From Liolophura sinensis (lineage: Eukaryota > Mollusca > Polyplacophora > Chitonida > Chitonidae), in NCBI RefSeq assembly GCF_032854445.1, contig NC_088296.1, positions 14,339,844 to 14,403,843 of the forward strand: 64,000 nucleotides of DNA, written 5' to 3'. The notes below the pieces were generated by a model that saw nothing but the letters and a program-made list of their open reading frames with translations, had not been told where the DNA came from and ran no database searches. The translations under genes and the position numbers were made by a program. This document shows positions 11,118 to 21,190 of this stretch, one piece after another (the first letter of the stretch is position 1; each line of letters opens with the position of its first letter).

Positions 11118-11348
11118 TTAATTAAATTCTTTCAGAATTCTGTAAATTTCCAAATCAGACGAGCAAAACTTGGTTGAATCATCCATAAAGCTTATATGGC
11201 CATTGAAGACAAGCCTGCTTTGCAATAACTCGAGAAAAATACACTCTGGGCCAAAAACGTCATTTTTTTCGTTTAAACGGGACACTGTTTTTAATTTCAC
11301 CTCGTCAGAGAGTTCAAATCTCGGTTGTTGTTTTTTCTTTGGCAACAT
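11118..11348 (-). CDS. Unrecognised small ORF, 76 aa
   Basis: A frame starting MLPKKKQQPRFELSDEVKL and ending YRILKEF. Composition is ordinary (not low complexity), but no domain is recognised and no intron is evident. It lies just beside a SINE. It may be a fragment of a larger gene or a chance ORF. Confidence 0.2.
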   Translation of the reverse strand: MLPKKKQQPRFELSDEVKLKTVSRLNEKNDVFGPECIFLELLQSRLVFNGHISFMDDSTKFCSSDLEIYRILKEFN

Positions 11349-11385
11349 GCTTTTTATGTGACTTAAGATATATGCTGTCTTGAAT

Positions 11386-11634
11386 TATTTATTTGATTGG
11401 TGTTTTACGCTGTACTCAAGAATATTTCACTTATACGACGGCGGCCAGCATTATGGTGGGAGGGAACCGGGCAGAGACCGAGGGAAACCCACGACCATCC
11501 GCAGGTTGTAGGCAGGCCTTCCGGGAGAGAAAGCCAGCATGAGTTGGGCTTGAACTTACAGCGACAGCATTGGTGAGAGGCTCCTGGGCCATTACGTCGC
11601 GCTTAGTGCGCTAACCAACTAAGCCACGGAGGCC
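11386..11634 (-). mobile_element. tRNA-derived SINE (family 1), near full length
   Basis: On the minus strand it starts with the tRNA-like head ggcctccgtggcttagttgg (box A) and has a degraded gttcaagcccaactc box B. It then has the conserved body (ggaaggcctgcctacaacct, cggtttcctcccaccataat, gccgtcgtataagtgaaata, ttcttgagtac) and ends ...caccaatcaaataaat. This family has at least 15 whole or partial copies in the window. Confidence 0.85.
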
Positions 11635-11791
11635 CACAAACTGAATATAAAGAAATCAATATAAAAACAACATGTAGGAAACAGTATGTAGCAATTACGG
11701 CATAATCATGAACAGCATAGAAAATAACAATCTCTTAAAACACACGCATGTATAGCGCCCTACATTCATCACCCAACAGTTTGATTTGATT

Positions 11792-11998
11792 TTGATTTGA
11801 TTGGTGCTTTACGCCGTACTCAAGAATATTTCACTTATACGAGGGCGACCAGCAATATGGTGGGGGAAAACCGTACAACACCGGGAGGAAATCCACGACC
11901 ATCCGCAGATTGCTGGCCGGAGAGGAAGTCAGCATGACCTGAACTTAACTCACATCGACCGCTGTGAGAGACACGCGAGTCATTACGCTGCGCTAGAT
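11792..11998 (-). mobile_element. SINE family 1, head-truncated
   Basis: Same body and tail as the neighbouring copy (ccaatcaaatcaaaatcaaa tail). The tRNA head is incomplete, stopping at the 'gcgcagcgtaatgac' segment. Confidence 0.8.
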
Positions 11999-11999
11999 A

Positions 12000-12135
12000 A
12001 AGCCTTATCCTATCAATTATTAAACTGTGAATCATTAGGTGGGCTAAGTCTTTGACTCAATTTCAGCAGTAAATTCCTAGCCAATCGATTATTACACTGT
12101 GCATCGATAGGTTGGCTAAATGTCTGACGGACGTA
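12000..12135 (+). repeat. Two degenerate ~60-bp units (gggctaagtctttgactc type)
   Basis: tcaattattaaactgtgaat...gggctaagtctttgactc is followed by tcgattattacactgtgcat...ggctaaatgtctgacgga. The same unit type recurs at 40110-40560. Confidence 0.5.
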
Positions 12136-12588
12136 CCGACGTATAACCGTGTCCGATCAATATACCACCCTAGATCGATAGTTTGCTCAATAAATGTGCC
12201 AATAAGAATATTTATCATAATATGGTACTTTAATAATATCACTCGCAAGAATTCTTTTTTCTACAAAATGTCTGTAAAATCCCTTACGATGAAAAACTTC
12301 CTCTTCACTGAAAGAAAATCAGACATTTAAAGAATGATTTTGGATTACCATGATGTACAAATCGGACAATGAGACGTACAAAACACACTTCCGCTGTATA
12401 AACATTTCTGACAGTTTAATTAAGACAATCATCTACGTGTCTCTGAACTTGTTACTGTTATTATATTTATTTTAAACACAGAAAATCAATGAAATAAAAA
12501 CGTGGTCCATTCAATGTTTCTTCTCCAAAGCATAAGATCACCACACTTCCTATATTCTCAGTGTAAACTCTCTTCATCTACCGTAAAA

Positions 12589-13044
12589 TTATGTTTCTTT
12601 GTCGTCATGGTCTTCGTTGTCATCCTCGTCACCACTCTGGCTCTCTTCCTTGATTTGTTTTGATCTGCGTTTTCTCTTCCTACTTATCAAATCTCTTCTT
12701 TTTGCTGGACGCCGTGCTTTTCCCTTTTTCTGCACAGGACTGTCTTTGTCTTCACCCTCTGCGTCTTCTCCATCCACCAACTGCACGTCCTCAGTTTTCG
12801 CGATCGTGTCAGGGTCTTTCCATGTTTTCTGACATTTGTCTCTAACGCTCGTCCTTTTTAAGCTGCTGGTGGAACTCGTTGATGCATCACTATCCTCATG
12901 TTCCATTCCTCTTTTTATTGCTTTACCTTTTTGTACATGGGAATCATTGCCCTTAACAACTTTCTGAGGGCTGTTGGCTTCCTTTTCTTCTTCTCCATGT
13001 TTGTCGCCTGCTCCACTTTTTCTTCTAAGTCCCTTACGTGGCAT
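12589..13044 (-). CDS. Lys/Glu-rich, Ser-rich predicted nuclear protein, 151 aa
   Basis: An uninterrupted frame begins MPRKGLRRKSGAGDKHGEEE. It has a Ser/Thr tract near residues 53-63 (DASTSSTSSLKRTS), a KTWKDPDTIAKTEDV segment near 76-90 and a strongly basic cluster near 118-135 (RRPAKRRDLISRKRKRRSKQ), a good bipartite nuclear localisation signal. It ends with an acidic tail (SGDEDDNEDHDDKE). A minus-strand AATAAA lies about 120 bp beyond the stop (around 12470). Upstream, a gtaagt near 13115 and a ttctgaaag just before the ATG could be the ends of a 5'-UTR intron. No domain is recognised. The composition resembles chromatin- or nucleolus-associated proteins, but biased composition can also keep frames open, so coding status is moderate. 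Confidence 0.5.
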   Translation of the reverse strand: MPRKGLRRKSGAGDKHGEEEKEANSPQKVVKGNDSHVQKGKAIKRGMEHEDSDASTSSTSSLKRTSVRDKCQKTWKDPDTIAKTEDVQLVDGEDAEGEDKDSPVQKKGKARRPAKRRDLISRKRKRRSKQIKEESQSGDEDDNEDHDDKET

Positions 13045-13659
13045 AATCTTCTCTTTCAGAATATAACGGTTTCAAATGAAGCGATGACTTCTTTAATAAG
13101 AGACTGTTAAACACTTACGTTGATGGACGAACGAAAAATGCCCCTTGTCGGAATGTTGCTTCTGAAATGTACATAAATGCGAGTTTTCAGTACGAGAACT
13201 TCTTCCAGAAATTGTGTTCAGTTATTAGTTAACAAATGGCATGAAGTGGTCACCTTCTCACTGATAGCATCAGCCCAAATCGCTCTCGTCACATTTGACA
13301 TATAATCCAAGATGATGATGGAATGGAATTTCTACCATTAAAAAGACAAAACAAAAACTGTTTGTCAAATCGGGAAAAAAATACAGTATATTGTGCTCCT
13401 CAGCATGCATTCAGGATAAAATAGCGCAACCGGAGTATGACGTAAATCGCTGCTCTGGATTTTACTTTTACTTTATGACCTACATATGTAAATTCTAAAA
13501 ATGTGATGTAAGCCCATCTGCCTACCCTATAGTATAGTCTTGACTTAGGTTTAGTGTAGGTAGCTCCTCGCAGCAATTCCCTGTGCAACTAGGCACAGCC
13601 GCGAAGCTGGTTACACAATATGAGCGTTCAGACATCTGCTTACATTTGGGTGTAATAAT

Positions 13660-14992
13660 AATTGACAGGACGTTTGGGTGGATAGCTTACACTACATTTG
13701 GGTGTAGGACCTTGCATTACATTTTGGTGTACGCCTTGTATTACATTTTTGGTGTAGGCCGTACACTACACGTGGATGTATGCCTCACGGGACATATGGG
13801 TGTAGACCTTAGGCTCCATTTGAGTGTAGCCCTTACACCGCATTTGAGTATAGACTTTACACTATGTTGAGTGTGTATACCTTAAGCTACATTTGGGTGT
13901 AGGCCTTACTCTACATTTGTGTTAGGCCTTACAGTACATCTTGGGTGTACATGTTGCATTACATTTTGGTGTACGCCTTGTATTACATTTGTGTGTAGGC
14001 CTTACACTACACTTGGATGTATGCCTCACGGGACGTATGGATGTAGGCCTTAGGCTACATTTGAGTGTAGCCCTTACACCGCATTTGAGTATAAACCTTA
14101 CACTATGTTGGGTGTGTAGACCTTAAGCTACATTTGGGTGTAGGCCTTACACTACATTTGTGTTAGGCCTTACACTACATTTGTGTTAGGCCTTACGCTA
14201 CATTTGTGTTAGGTTTTACACTACATTTGTGTTAGGTTTTACACTACATTTGGGTGTAGGCCTTACTCTACATTTGTGTTAGGCCTTACACTACATTTGG
14301 GTGTAGGCCTTACACTACATTTGTGTTAGGCCTTACACTACATTTGTGTTAGGCCTTACACTACATTTGTGTTAGGTTTTACACTACATTTGGGTGTAGG
14401 CCTTACTCAACATTTGTGTTAGGCCTTACACTACATTTGGGTGTAGGCCTTACACTACATTTGTGTTAGGCCTTACACTACACTTGCATGCAGACATTGC
14501 ACTACAATTGTGTCCGGCCTTTCACTACCCTTTGGATGTATGCCTAACTGGACATATGGGTGTAGGCCTTAGGCTACATTTAAGTGTAGCCCCTACACCG
14601 CATTTGAGTATAGACCTTACACTATATTGGGTGTGTAGACTTTACGCTACTTTTTTGGGAGAAGGCCTAACGCTACATTTGCGTTAGGCCGTACGCTACG
14701 TTTTTGTGTAGGTCTTACGCTACATTTGTGTTAGGCCTTAGGGTACATTTGTATGTAGGTCATACACTACATTTGAGTGTAGGTCTTACGCTACATTTGT
14801 ATATAGGTCTAACGCTAGAGCTTGGTGTAGGTCTTACACTACATTTGAGTGTAGGTCTTACGCTACATTTGTATATAGGTCTAACGCTAGAGTTTGGTGT
14901 AGGTCTTACACTACATTTGAGTGTAGGTCTTACGCTACATTTGTATATAGGTCTAACGCTAGAGGTTGGTGTAGGTCTTACAATAATTTAAG
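13660..14992 (+). repeat. 23-24 bp minisatellite (ttacactacatttgggtgtaggcc) with higher-order structure
   Basis: Units alternate between a 24-bp form (ctacatttgggtgtaggcct) and a 23-bp form (ctacatttgtgttaggcctt). A ~130 bp block (ggatgtatgcctcacgggac through the caccgcatttgagtatagac part) is repeated near 13773, 14005 and 14530. The last part (14760-14990) holds three 72-bp repeats marked by gctagagnttggtgtaggtc at 14815, 14887 and 14959. The long frames read through it are a repeat artefact. Confidence 0.9.
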
Positions 14993-16006
14993 ATAAAGGA
15001 CCTACTTACTCTCACACATATCTGTAAGTTACAGACAAACATACCAATTATTTATTTATTCAGATCTCACATCAGATTTACCAACTGTTTACACAAATAA
15101 TTCTATCCCTGGTGATATCTTAATTCACATCCTACGTACATCTTCAACTAAAAGACATTATCTGCAAGAGTTCTACCTGCAGATAAAAAACAATAACTCG
15201 CAATATTATAGTGTCGGTATATCTTTACTAAAGCCCACTTATAAAACATTACAACGTTTAGTGTAATGTCAATGGTACATTTTATCTTGAAAAGTTTAAA
15301 ATGGACCTATAAGGTCAAAGATTTTTTTCACTAAATGAATAAATGCCTGATTATGCGTCTACTCCGGATCGGCGTACATTTATATCACAGTCGTATTATG
15401 ACAAGCTTGAGTGAATTGACATTAAATTATACAGCCTATGTTCTGTAATTTGATGCTTTTAGAATAAAGACAGGCCCCCAAAAAGTCCGATAAAATCGCA
15501 AGTACAGCAAAGGAATTGATCGATTGTCCAATTGATCTCACATGTTACTACCAGGCTTGTCTACACTTATGTTACTTGCTGATCTCTCGTGAATCCTGTG
15601 CCGAGAGCTGTGGGGATAAAGGACATGGTGCCGAAAGTACCCTATTCGCCTGCTAACACCATCACTATCGTCCACCTTGAGGTATATGTATATACAAGCT
15701 GGCTCAAATTAAACTCCTCAGGCTACGGTTGTGTAAGTGTTGATACTAGCTGATTATTACTATGTAAATCACCTCCGAAATATAGATTCATGCATGCTTA
15801 TCCAGAAACACAAGTACCTACCTCGTAGTTATGTAAATCTATCCCTAATTCAATGTGGGCGTCCCCAGTATGTTTCGAAGGATGTCTATTTTCTCACAAA
15901 GTCTTACAAATATGCAATGTTCAACTACATATACTGACAGAGCCCGCGTACACAGCATGTTTCAGGGCTGTGTATGTAGGTCACCATGGGCTGGGTCGCA
16001 TATATG

Positions 16007-16066
16007 GAGTAGCACTGGGCAGCCCACATCCATGAGCAGCCAACAGTAGGCTGCCCAGTGCTACTC
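16007..16066. repeat. Perfect hairpin, 18-bp stem and 24-nt loop
   Basis: gagtagcactgggcagcc at 16007-16024 is exactly complementary to ggctgcccagtgctactc at 16049-16066. GC-rich and free of mismatches in an AT-rich neighbourhood. Confidence 0.85.
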
Positions 16067-16221
16067 GCTTTAAGGCTACACCAGTTTTCCGCAATTAATA
16101 GTGACAGAGCTCCCAATTTTTAACAACGACGGCGTAGCTCCCAGGGATAAGGAGTTCCCTAGCTGTTTCTTCAGGGAAAGGCGTTTCAAAAGTCATCGAT
16201 GACGCCTTATCTAGGGAAATG

Positions 16222-16310
16222 ATTTATTTATTTATCTGATTGTGTTTTACGCTGTAGTCAAGATATCTCACTTAGACGAGAAGGCTAACAATAGAGGTAT
16301 GGAAGAAGTT
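16222..16310 (-). mobile_element. SINE family 1, short 3' fragment
   Basis: tgattgtgttttacgctgta, gtcaagatatctcacttaga: the conserved 3' third of family 1 in minus orientation, diverged. Confidence 0.55.
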
Positions 16311-17167
16311 TGCACGGAACGTTAACATATGTGGAAAGAGCTACAAGAAACTACTTCAGTAACGAGTGCTACACATGTATATGTAATTCTACACTGTGGA
16401 GTAACATACGGTTGTCCTGACCAGCTATGCTCTTCAAAATCTCCAATGACAATCCCTAAGAAGGGATGCTCCACAGTGATATTTAGAGCTGCATTTGTTA
16501 ATCAAGGGATTGTTTTATTTAATAGGCATATCTGAATATTTCATTTCTTTTCCACAGCGCGTAATAAACAGTTTAAATATTTTTTTTAGACATAAGACAT
16601 GTTGATACGCTCTTGTGTTAAACCATGAAGACTCAGTTCCATAAACAACCATGTTCTAGCATAAATCACCGCAATATGTTTCTCCGCTTGTCCCGTTTCT
16701 TCCAGTGTCTTCTTTAAGATCGATGATAGCGCGTGTAAATTTGGCTATGGTCAATGTGTCTGCGAAAATGGGGTTAAAATATCTAGTTTTGAAAGACATC
16801 CTCGAAGCCAGGAGAGCATGGTTAAGGTAACACCAGTGCAACTGCCGGAGGTTGTGAGCCACTCAAGGGTTGCTCCAAGCCGGATGTACATGTATAGTGT
16901 GATAGATGCATTTCCTTTACGTACTCCGCAGTCGGTTATATTCTACTTTTAGGCAGTCAACAAAGATCTTATCAAGTTACTTTTACACTAGAGGTATCTA
17001 GGGCGATATACAGTGCGGCGTTTCATGCATTATATTGTTCCCACTAACGCGGCTAGTTTCTGGGATATAAAATGACATGCAAGAGAGTGGAGCGGTGAGT
17101 TCAAACCCGGTCATATTACGGATTCTGTGCACTACGTACATTAAGAATGTGTTTTCCCTCTTTAGAT

Positions 17168-17445
17168 GAGTGACTGACTGGGTGCTTGGGGTTTAACGTC
17201 GTACTCAACAATTATTCAGTCATATGACGGCGAAGGGACCTAAGGAATTAGGTTGTATGTAATGTGCCTCCTTGTTGCAGGGCGGATTTCCACCGCGCTT
17301 TGATGTAGTGCTGCTTAAAACGACTTACCGGAGGCAAGTAAGCCGCCACACCTGAGCCATTATACTGATGAGTCAACCAGACGTTGCACTATCCCCTTCC
17401 TGCTGAATGCCAAGCGAGAAAGTTACAACTTCCTCTTTTAATAAT
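17168..17445 (-). mobile_element. SINE family 2 (ttaaaccccaag type), head-truncated
   Basis: On the minus strand it runs from aaaagaggaagttgtaactt through a gtgcaacgtctggttgactc segment to gacgttaaaccccaagcacc. It is opposite in orientation to the copy at 17966-18208 and lacks the tRNA head. Confidence 0.7.
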
Positions 17446-17449
17446 AAAT

Positions 17450-17590
17450 TACACTGCATTTGGGTGGATAGCTTACACTACAGTTGGATGTATGCCTTAC
17501 GGGACATATGGTTGTAGGCTTTAGGCTACATTTGAGTATAGACATTACATCATACTGAGTGTGTAGACCTTACGCTACATTTGAGTGAAG
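17450..17590 (+). repeat. Detached fragment of the 24-bp minisatellite
   Basis: It carries the same higher-order block as the main array 2.5 kb upstream (ggatgtatgccttacgggac, gtaggctttaggctacattt, gagtgtgtagaccttacgct). It lies directly against the end of a SINE and is followed by C homopolymers (17598-17624). Confidence 0.8.
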
Positions 17591-17597
17591 ATCTATT

Positions 17598-17627
17598 ACC
17601 CCCCCCCCCCCCTACACCCCCCCCCCT
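17598..17627. repeat. Poly-C runs
   Basis: Two C runs (14 and 11 bases) separated by tacac, just after the minisatellite fragment. A similar C-rich tract is at 21850-21880. Confidence 0.9.
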
Positions 17628-17965
17628 GCGCTGAATTAGCAAACACTATACGCTTGCAAATAAACTTAGTTATTCAGTATAATGCAGCAACTCCGGAAAA
17701 TACTATAGTAGCTCATTGTCGCTCATCGTGTCTTGATCACAGGAACATTAATTAAGGCTCTAATGACACTGGGTAGAATATAAGAGTTGGCCTTTTAGAC
17801 ATTGTGGAATCGTCAACACCCTGTACGTGTACAATGTATTTATTGAATATTTATTTCTTTAATTCGTGTTTAACGCCGTAGCCATACATTTTTCACAAAA
17901 GAAAAGACAATTACACCAGTTATGAATTATCCAACAGGAAGTTAAAATACAGTATGAATCCTAAA

Positions 17966-18208
17966 CCCAGATAGCTCAGCTGGTAGAGCGTCCGCTTCGG
18001 GAGCGGTAGATCCGGGATCACATCTAAGGCTTTAAAAGAGGAAGTTGTAACTTCCTCGCTGCACTATAAGGATATAGTGCAACGACTGGCTGACTCATTA
18101 GTGTAATGGTTCGGGTGGAGCGGCTTACTAGCCATATGAATGAAAAATTGCTTACGGCTGAAAATTTGTTTACGACGTTAAACCCCAAGCAATCACGCAC
18201 TAACTCAC
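17966..18208 (+). mobile_element. SINE family 2, with tRNA-like head
   Basis: The head cccagatagctcagctggta gagcgtccgcttcgggagcg has an intact box A and an anticodon-arm-like stem (ccgcttcgggagcgg). Box B is degraded (gggatcacatc). The body continues with aaaagaggaagttgtaactt and cgactggctgactcattagt and ends acgttaaaccccaagcaatc. The pattern is that of a mollusc tRNA-derived SINE. I judge it not to be a functional tRNA gene because of the broken T-arm and the missing acceptor pairing. Confidence 0.75.
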
Positions 18209-18319
18209 AACTCGTGGGCGAGTATATTTTAGTTATACGTGAACGGTCAAAAGTTGAACATCGTCATAAACGCATCCACAGGAGATTCCAAATCTTTCGT
18301 TTATCTGACTGCTCTCTCT

Positions 18320-20630
18320 AATCATCGGATCCCTGTAGATATTTGTTGATGAATATAATGCAGTTAATAAGATATAAAAACACAACGACCTATTTTCATT
18401 TACATCACGCACATATGGTAGCAGTGTGCAAGAAAGGAAATCTAAATCTCAACTTATGGTTATTGTATTTGATGTACGATTTAATCAAGAAGAATTCTGA
18501 TGCAATCTAAGGCATCTTCGAATATTTTAACGGTGCCCTCATTTTTTTTTTAATTTATAAATTGACTGTATGCTAATGTTAGGACAGGCTACACACACAT
18601 TCCTTTACTGGAGTACTCTCTGTTCTGTAATTTAGAATAGCAGAGGTTCAAGTTTGCTTTTGATATCATCGACTTGGCGATTTTACACTCATCTGCATGT
18701 GTGTGTGCCTGTTAAGAACTACTAGCTATCTACCTGATTTCAATGAAATTCAGATACTGTCAGGCTAATAGCATGGAGCGAGATGGTGATCTTTCCTTGA
18801 CAGTTTAGAATATCCTAAGAAACCATTTACTTTCAGGAAATATTGCTTCCTTGAATTTTAAGCCTGAGAAGATGGCTACAAGACGAACACCCTGACTGTG
18901 CACCAAGTTCGCGTAGTTGTACTTTATAGAACAAGCTAAAAAGTGAACATTTATCACTGTTAAATGCTCAGAGATCGAGTTAACACTGTACACAAACGAT
19001 GAATTCTTCAAAACTAGACTGAATGTATTTTAGTTCACGTGCGAGTACGACCATGTGCGCAAATTATGACACAGCAATCTTCATCAGGCCCGATTTTTCT
19101 CATTAAAGGTATTAATGCTACTAAACATCCAATAAAAAACAAAAACAAAATAGACAATATACGAAAATTTAAAGGAACTGCAGACTAGCCACCAACCTTT
19201 GGCAAGTTACTAATGAAGTTTCCGACAAGACACGCAGCGATGTGCACGTCATACTAGTTACAAACATCAGGTGATTCACGTGGTTTCTGAGAGGTCAAGT
19301 CTTTTCATTTGCACGATTTCTCAGAAAGTGCAGGATAGTATTGATCTGAATAACTGGGTCCAAAATTTCTGCACACGGCGTTAAACACAGTACAAATCAA
19401 TAAATTTACCAGTGTAGTTAGTACAAAGTGTAAATGCTAATGTTGTTAAAGTTAAGAGTGCTCGAAGAAGCATGAAGTGAAAAGCCGAATCTATGAATAA
19501 GACCGACTGATTCACTGATTGTTTGCAGTGCACGGAGGACTATATTATTTTTATTTCATCGGTTTCATTTTTTGGCGTTGAAGCTTCATTAAGCCTTACG
19601 TGTGTATGGCGGCGGATTGCGATTTTGTGTGGTGGAATTCGCACCCACGCCGCTTTTCACTCGATACTTTTGCGAATGTCCTGACACAAAGTCGCCTTCA
19701 ATGAAATGGATGCATTTCTTACTGATTTGGTGGTTGGTAGTTAACTCCGTGCTCATGATTTTTTTCACATATTTCACTGCGGTCAGGGTTAGGAGATGCT
19801 TGGCAAACCTCATGACTTGAAGCCTAGGCAGTGAGAGCTGAACTGGAACACACGATCACATGGCCCAGCACCTAAACAAACCCGTACTCGTTCAAACCGG
19901 ATGTCAATTCATTGATCACTGCGCATGTCAACATCGCCCTAATCTGATCAAACGTACGTGCAGTCGAAGTTTTTAAATCAGTGAGGCAATTAAAACTAAC
20001 GACAAATTATAGAGCAGTGGGCATAAAACGTTGTGTGTATTAAGATTACATTTATACACATTTACATTTATTATCTGGAAAGGAAAATAGAAAGAAATAT
20101 ATACGGAGCTACTCGTCACGCAAATTTTAGTTTGAAACATTGTGACGTACAATGCACACCTTAATCTCGTGTTAAAATGAGTCCGGCCACAAAAATGTTG
20201 TGTAGAAAGAAAACAGTTGGGAATACAGCAATTAGTTTAAAGCATAAACAGTCTAGTGCTGTAGCTGTGTGCGTAAGAGTCAAATAACAAAGACCACGTG
20301 AGCCAGAGTCAGCCAAAGTCAAATTCACAATGCTTAAACTGAGATAATTTACTAAATTTGTGAAAAATGGTGCTTTTCTCACATGGTGATTATTGATCAC
20401 ACTTACATGTAATTAATGACTAGAGATCATCTTAAACTTTGATCAAATCCCCAAAATGCTATAATTATTAAATCAGTGACAAGAATATCTGGTAAAATAA
20501 CAACTACAGATACACAAAATATCGAAAATGCATTTGCTTTATTACATAGCCCAATAAACACACTTACACAAAATAAAGATAATGTCATGCATATGTCTAG
20601 CAATAACATAGCCAGCTAACTACACATATA
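18320..20630. other. Gene-free stretch
   Basis: Short ORFs on both strands (e.g. 19589-19820) show no recognisable domain or convincing splice boundaries. The missing upstream exons of the EGF-type gene might lie here or further left, but I could not identify any. Confidence 0.35.
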
Positions 20631-20639
20631 CAATACACT

Positions 20640-20832
20640 GCGTGGATAATAACGGCACCGTTAGATGTGATTGTAACGACGGATTCCAACGCTCAGCAAC
20701 GGATAGTCCCACTGCGGCCTGCACTGGTACTTTATCAGTTTATTAACAAAACCTTGACACATATTTGCAGAGTTTGTATCCATAGTACCATGCCTTCGAA
20801 AATAGGCATTCTTACATCAGCTTGTACAAAGT
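20640..20832 (+). pseudogene. Partial duplicate of the EGF-like exon
   Basis: This ~193 bp segment matches 21247-21440 closely, covering the second half of the EGF exon, its gtac donor region and ~100 bp of the following intron. It lacks the first half of the exon and its 3' splice site, so it cannot encode a whole EGF domain. It encodes VDNNGTVRCDCNDGFQRS, with Gly where the intact exon has an extra Cys. Confidence 0.75.
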
Positions 20833-21190
20833 TAATTTTTCCTTCACAGAAATATGTATATATCGCTTGTTGAATGGGTTTACTTGCATATGCGTACACG
20901 TTTTACTAATTCATAAAAAGATTTCATAAAGCTGCATCTTACTGTGAAAACAATGCATTGACATCGATACATATCGCAGGATGAACGATAAGACCCATTT
21001 TACGTTCATAGGTGAAACAATCTTCATCTTTGTGCTTTCCTCTTCTTGAAAGAATAGGCATATACATAAAATACATCAAATAATTTGTGTACATTCTTTC
21101 ACGCTCCACGGCCTATTAGCAATATTAGTAGTGGAAAGTCGTTGATTTTTTGATTTTATGTGAAATTTTTTTAATATGATCTCTGCACAG

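Larger units (their letters stand above)
15000..17160. other. Gene-poor stretch with a perfect hairpin and a decayed SINE
   Basis: It contains a perfect 18-bp inverted repeat (16007-16066) and a partial minus SINE at 16222-16310. There is also a minus-strand ORF pair at 16570-16862 that reads as one short peptide only if a frameshift near 16720 is allowed (EKHIAVIYARTWLFMELS). I recognise no gene. Confidence 0.35.

Noticed and set aside
13583..14991. Several ORFs with HLSVGLTLHL repeats
   Set aside because: Read-through of the 23-24 bp minisatellite, not a gene.
17966..18030. Functional tRNA gene
   Set aside because: The D-arm and anticodon arm look right but the T-arm and acceptor pairing are degraded, and a SINE body follows.
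20640..20740. A second functional EGF exon
   Set aside because: It lacks the first half of the domain and a 3' splice site in the right place, so it is treated as a partial duplicate.
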